37,590 bases of DNA from Ascidiaceihabitans sp. (GTDB lineage: Bacteria > Pseudomonadota > Alphaproteobacteria > Rhodobacterales > Rhodobacteraceae), in the NCBI GenBank assembly GCA_028388995.1, contig JAOEQC010000016.1, positions 1-37,590 on the forward strand, read 5' to 3'. The position numbers and the translations under genes are program-made. The notes under the pieces were generated by a model. It was not told where the DNA came from, did no database searches, and worked only from the letters and a program-made list of their open reading frames with translations. Positions 34,372 to 37,590 of the stretch are shown piece after piece. The number at the start of each line of letters is the position of its first letter. The stretch's first letter is position 1.

Positions 34372-35333
34372 GCTTTTAGATCGTCGTGGATGTAGACTTT
34401 TATTATTTCGTCAAAACTGCTTTCAGCCACAAAACCCAATGCGACAGCTTGTTTGGGGTTGAAATCACGTGGCCATCCGTCGACAATTTGCATGATTGTC
34501 GGGTCAAGTTTTAGCTTGATCAGATCAACAGCATCCTGGCCAGCGGCGTTGCGCAGCGCCTCGATTTGCTCTGCTACTGTGCAGCTTACCCCTGGTAGGT
34601 TCAGCGCACGCCGTCCGTTCAGCAGATCGGTATCAAGCGTTGCAGCATGTGTTAAAAACTGTGCTGCCACGCGTGGGCTGGCGTGCCAATGGCGTACGGT
34701 ATCTGCAACGGGCAAGACTGCTACAATTCCGTTCAGTGGTTCACGGATAATTCCTGAAAAGAACGAAGATGCAGCAGCGTTGGCTTTGCCCGGGCGCACG
34801 CAGATCGTGGGTAGGCGTAAGGAAATCCCGTCGATAAACCCTTTGCGACTAAAATCCGTAATCATCAATTCACAAGCGGCCTTTTGCGCGCCGTAGCTGG
34901 TCAGCGGTGCAGACAGGAATGAATCGTCGATCTTGTCGGGGTAGGGACCGCCATAGACAGCAATGGATGAGGTGAACACCACACGTGGTCGGTACGTGCC
35001 TTCAGATGCGTCATGCTCTGTCTTGATCGCATTAAGCAAATGCCACATCGCCATCATGTTGACGTCCCAGCCTAGATCAAACTTGGTCTCGGCCTCTCCT
35101 GATACAATGGCAGCAAGGTGGAAAATCACATCAGGCCTGCTGGCTGCCAGTGTTTGTGCCATGGTGGCGTCTGCGATATTGCCCATTACTGTTTTTGTGA
35201 TCACGCCGTTTTTGGGAAACGCGCGGTCAAACAGTGTCAGTTCAACGCCGTCAAAAATGTTATGCTCAGTGATGCGTCTGGCCAGTTTCTGCCCGATCAT
35301 ACCGCCGCCGCCAAGGATTAGGATTTTGGTCAT
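34368..35333 (-). CDS. D-erythronate dehydrogenase-like NAD-dependent epimerase/dehydratase family protein (DenD-like)
   Basis: A 321-residue extended SDR. ILGGGGMIGQKLAR binds NAD; FTSSIAVYGG and SYGAQKAACE give the Ser and the YxxxK. HLAAIVSGEAETKFDLGWDVN and RLPTICVRPGKANAAASSFFSGIIREPLNG are runs I associate with DenD, which oxidises D-erythronate to 2-keto-D-erythronate in the four-carbon acid pathway. It overlaps the preceding dehydrogenase by four bases (ATGA), so both are made together. The kinase, isomerase and aldolase of that pathway (OtnK, OtnI, OtnC) are not in the window. Confidence 0.85.
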   Translation of the reverse strand: MTKILILGGGGMIGQKLARRITEHNIFDGVELTLFDRAFPKNGVITKTVMGNIADATMAQTLAASRPDVIFHLAAIVSGEAETKFDLGWDVNMMAMWHLLNAIKTEHDASEGTYRPRVVFTSSIAVYGGPYPDKIDDSFLSAPLTSYGAQKAACELMITDFSRKGFIDGISLRLPTICVRPGKANAAASSFFSGIIREPLNGIVAVLPVADTVRHWHASPRVAAQFLTHAATLDTDLLNGRRALNLPGVSCTVAEQIEALRNAAGQDAVDLIKLKLDPTIMQIVDGWPRDFNPKQAVALGFVAESSFDEIIKVYIHDDLKA

Positions 35334-36214
35334 GTCAGATCATTCCGTTTTTTAAGTTCCAGATACAGGCCAGAGTGATCCAAATCAGCGCCACCCATTT
35401 CTTCACAGAAATGCGCAAAGCGGTTGCGAACCTCTTGGGTTGTGGGGAGGGCAAGGCCCAAACTTGCGGCTTCTGCTAATGTGTTATCAAGGTCTTTCAG
35501 TTGGAATTTTGAAAGTCCTCCGGGGGTGAAATTCCCCTCTGACATCCGTTCGCCATGTTGTTGTAAAACCACGCTGTCTGCAAATCCTCCTTTGAGGGCC
35601 GCGCGAAGGGCCACAGGGTCCGCCCCGCCTTTTTCTGCAAGTAACGTAGCCTCAGCTACGGCGGAGATTGTCACGGCAACAATTGCTTGGTTCGCCAATT
35701 TACATAGCATACCAGACCCGGACGGACCGACATGAACGGGTCGGCCCATCGCCTCAAAGACGAAACGCATGTCCTCAACGATTGCCGCTTCGCCGCCTAC
35801 CATTATAGCAAGGTTACCTGCCTCAGCGCCTTTGGTTCCACCAGAAACGGGCGCATCCAAGTGAGTTACACCTAGGCCAGCCAAAAGGGTGGAATGTGCC
35901 CGCGCATGCTCGGGCTTGGCACTCGACATATCAACCCAGACCATGCCAGCAGTTAGTGCACGCTGCACATCTGGATCTGACAGCAGTTCACCTGTGGCAA
36001 AGCCATCTGAAAGCATTGAGATAACCACCTGCGCACTTGCTATCGACCTGGCAACCGTATCGGCAGTCTTAGCACCTTCCTTAACCAATGGTGCCGCACG
36101 GTGCGCACGGCGATTCCAGACTGTCAGATCATGCCCTGCTGCCATTAGATTGCGGGACATGGGTAGCCCCATTAGCCCAGTACCGATGAGGGTGATTTTG
36201 CGGGTTTGGTTCAT
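35330..36214 (-). CDS. NAD(P)-dependent beta-hydroxyacid dehydrogenase (GarR/LtnD-like)
   Basis: A 294-residue member of the 3-hydroxyisobutyrate dehydrogenase family with the classical motifs: LIGTGLMGLPMSRNL (Rossmann), DAPVSGGTKGAEAGNLAIMVGG (substrate loop) and GSGMLCKLANQAIVAV (catalytic Lys). Candidates are tartronate semialdehyde reductase or L-threonate dehydrogenase; the DenD-like neighbour favours a four-carbon acid. AAGGAC precedes the ATG. First gene of a two-gene minus-strand operon, divergent from the SDR gene. Confidence 0.9.
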   Translation of the reverse strand: MNQTRKITLIGTGLMGLPMSRNLMAAGHDLTVWNRRAHRAAPLVKEGAKTADTVARSIASAQVVISMLSDGFATGELLSDPDVQRALTAGMVWVDMSSAKPEHARAHSTLLAGLGVTHLDAPVSGGTKGAEAGNLAIMVGGEAAIVEDMRFVFEAMGRPVHVGPSGSGMLCKLANQAIVAVTISAVAEATLLAEKGGADPVALRAALKGGFADSVVLQQHGERMSEGNFTPGGLSKFQLKDLDNTLAEAASLGLALPTTQEVRNRFAHFCEEMGGADLDHSGLYLELKKRNDLT

Positions 36215-36337
36215 GTGGCGGCCGTCCTTTTGTTCCCAAACTGTGCAGGGTGCGCCATGTTCGGGTCAGTGGTTATGGTCAAATTGAAACGTCTGTTATA
36301 AGCTACCCTATCAGATCAAAAGGGCCAGAGGGACTTA

Positions 36338-36365
36338 AAGATCATTCATAATTCGAGATGATCTT
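36338..36365 (+). promoter_or_regulatory. 28-bp dyad upstream of the DHRS6-like SDR gene
   Basis: AAGATCAT, 12 bases, ATGATCTT: an 8-bp perfect inverted repeat about 60 bases before the SDR start. Its centre ATAATTCGAGAT is nearly the same as ATAATTTCGAGAT in the dctP-gntR dyad (one base inserted), so the same regulator may bind both. Confidence 0.45.
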
Positions 36366-36423
36366 GCACCCTTTTGGGTACGTAATAGCAGAGTCATATT
36401 GTAAGAATCAGGGCTTAATTTAT

Positions 36424-37185
36424 ATGATAGAACAAAGACTTAGTGGTAAATCTGTATTGGTCACAGCGGCTGGACAAGGTATTGGCCGTGCCAGTGCTAT
36501 AGCGATGGCGCGCGCAGGCGCGCAGGTGTTCGCCACAGACGTAAATATGGAAGTTTTATCCACGATTCGAAGTGAGAATCTCGAAAATATTGAAATTTTC
36601 GAACTTAATGTGCGTGATGATGAAAGTGTGAAAGCAGGCGTTGCGCGGGCCGCACCAGACGTGTTGTTCAACTGCGCAGGTTTTGTCCATCACGGTGCAA
36701 TTTTGGAGACAACAGATGATGATTTTGATTTCGCCATCGACCTGAATGTCCGCTCTATGATCCGCACAATTCGTGCTGCATTGCCGGGCATGTTGGAGCG
36801 TGGAGCCGGCTCGATTATCAACATGTCATCTGCCGCAGGCTCCATTATTGGCGCACCCAATCGCTTTATTTATGGGACAACAAAAGCTGCTGTTGTAGGT
36901 CTTACCAAATCGGTGGCTGTCGACTACATTACCAAAGGCATCCGCTGCAACTGCATCTGTCCTGGTACGGTCGAGTCTCCCAGCTGGCATGACAGGGTTA
37001 CAGCCCTTGGTGAGCAATTGGGCAGCTATGACAGAGCGATGGAACAATTTGTTGCGCGCCAGCCCATGGGTCGTGTAGCGACCGCTGCAGAGATTGCAGC
37101 ACTTGTCGTTTATCTTGCCAGTGACGAAAGTGGTTTTACTACAGGGCACGCACATATCATTGATGGAGGTTGGTCAGGCCAATGA
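36424..37185 (+). CDS. Short-chain dehydrogenase, DHRS6 / 2-keto-3-deoxy-L-fuconate dehydrogenase-like
   Basis: A 253-residue SDR. The ORF track starts 22 codons earlier, but that extension is not family-like; ATG 36424 gives the normal start [21 protein letters not shown]. Ser, Tyr and Lys of the active site lie in [44 protein letters not shown] and [20 protein letters not shown] closely follow human DHRS6 (BDH2) and its bacterial relatives, which oxidise 2-keto-3-deoxy-L-fuconate-type acids. The stop overlaps the next start (ATGA). With the IlvD/Edd dehydratase it would form dehydrate-then-oxidise steps. Confidence 0.88.
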   Translation: MIEQRLSGKSVLVTAAGQGIGRASAIAMARAGAQVFATDVNMEVLSTIRSENLENIEIFELNVRDDESVKAGVARAAPDVLFNCAGFVHHGAILETTDDDFDFAIDLNVRSMIRTIRAALPGMLERGAGSIINMSSAAGSIIGAPNRFIYGTTKAAVVGLTKSVAVDYITKGIRCNCICPGTVESPSWHDRVTALGEQLGSYDRAMEQFVARQPMGRVATAAEIAALVVYLASDESGFTTGHAHIIDGGWSGQ

Positions 37186-37590
37186 CAAAACGCATAAAGA
37201 TAGAGGATTTACGGTCGCGCAAATGGTTCATGAACCCTGACAATCTGGAAATGACAGCGTTGTATCTGGAGCGCTATCTGAATTACGGCCTGACGCGCGA
37301 AGAGCTACAGTCGGGCAAGCCGATCATTGGCATCGCCCAAACCGGCAGTGACTTATCACCTTGTAACCGCCACCACATTGAGCTGACCAAGCGCGTGCGG
37401 GACGGCATCATAGCGGCGGGTGGTACCTGTATCGAAATCCCAGTCCATCCCATTCAGGAAACTGGTAAGCGGCCCACTGCGTCGCTGGATCGAAACCTTG
37501 CGTATTTGTCTTTGGTCGAGACGCTATTTGGCTATCCGCTGGATGGTGTCGTTTTGAATATCGGTTGCGATAAAACCACACCGGCGCTGT
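37182..37590 (+). CDS. IlvD/Edd-family sugar-acid dehydratase, 5' part (runs off the window)
   Basis: 136 codons of a dehydratase that continues beyond the right edge; not on the ORF track because it lacks a stop. [20 protein letters not shown] and [13 protein letters not shown] carry the first two cluster cysteines of the family, which needs an Fe-S cluster and Mg2+ to remove water from dihydroxy acids. The start [26 protein letters not shown] is that of aldonate dehydratases (arabinonate/xylonate/gluconate type) rather than IlvD. Overlap with the SDR stop by four bases shows coupling. Full length would be about 580-600 residues. Confidence 0.92.
   Translation, partial: MTKRIKIEDLRSRKWFMNPDNLEMTALYLERYLNYGLTREELQSGKPIIGIAQTGSDLSPCNRHHIELTKRVRDGIIAAGGTCIEIPVHPIQETGKRPTASLDRNLAYLSLVETLFGYPLDGVVLNIGCDKTTPAL

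Noticed and set aside
36358-36423. 22-codon N-terminal extension of the SDR
   Set aside because: Not similar to any SDR start, and it would include the dyad; the internal ATG gives the canonical length.

Overview
The window looks like chromosome of a marine alphaproteobacterium of the Rhodobacteraceae (roseobacter group). This rests on gene content: an aglEFGAK alpha-glucoside operon, a glnB-glnA pair, a stand-alone Hint-domain protein, a tripartite TRAP transporter with sugar-acid enzymes, and many 3-hydroxyisobutyrate-dehydrogenase-type oxidoreductases. No marker allows a species call. I ran no database search; family names come from motifs and remembered homologues.

Bases 1-8300 are a loose, decaying region. 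A LuxR-type regulator pseudogene with two in-frame stops leads into a tyrosine integrase that points at tRNA-Ser(GCU). Then come an ADP-ribosylglycohydrolase-family protein, a bactofilin, a broken quinone oxidoreductase, an intact CurA-type NADP oxidoreductase, a nitroreductase-fold protein that carries the Glu/Tyr/Lys triad of iodotyrosine deiodinase, and an MscS-type channel. Several non-coding stretches of 300-450 bases separate them.

Bases 8300-16200 hold one minus-strand operon: aglE, aglF, aglG, aglA, aglK and a GH1 beta-glucosidase. It imports alpha-glucosides and cleaves them in the cytoplasm, with the GH1 gene extending the range to beta-glucosides. A perfect 13-bp hairpin without a U-tract lies between aglE and aglF. 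Bases 16400-20030 hold a frameshifted lytic transglycosylase remnant, the nitrogen-control pair glnB-glnA with a clear terminator and a possible NtrC site, a Hint-domain protein and tRNA-Leu(UAG).

From about 20.4 kb to the right edge lies a large sugar-acid catabolic region. L-idonate 5-dehydrogenase (idnD) and a gluconate 5-dehydrogenase (idnO-like) are divergent around a GntR/LacI-like operator. A long minus-strand operon runs dctP - galactarolactone-cycloisomerase-like enolase - dctQ - dctM - phytanoyl-CoA-dioxygenase family - uxaA-like dehydratase - Gfo/Idh/MocA oxidoreductase - beta-hydroxyacid dehydrogenase - EamA transporter, and ends in a 23-codon stump of a 2-keto-3-deoxygluconate kinase. 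On the other side are a GntR/FCD regulator, a DenD-like D-erythronate dehydrogenase, another beta-hydroxyacid dehydrogenase, a DHRS6-like SDR and the start of an IlvD/Edd sugar-acid dehydratase. The likely theme is TRAP uptake of one or more aldonic or aldaric acids, followed by isomerisation, oxidation and dehydration. No complete kinase or aldolase is inside the window. The exact substrate cannot be read from sequence alone, and this cluster is the best candidate for undescribed biochemistry here.
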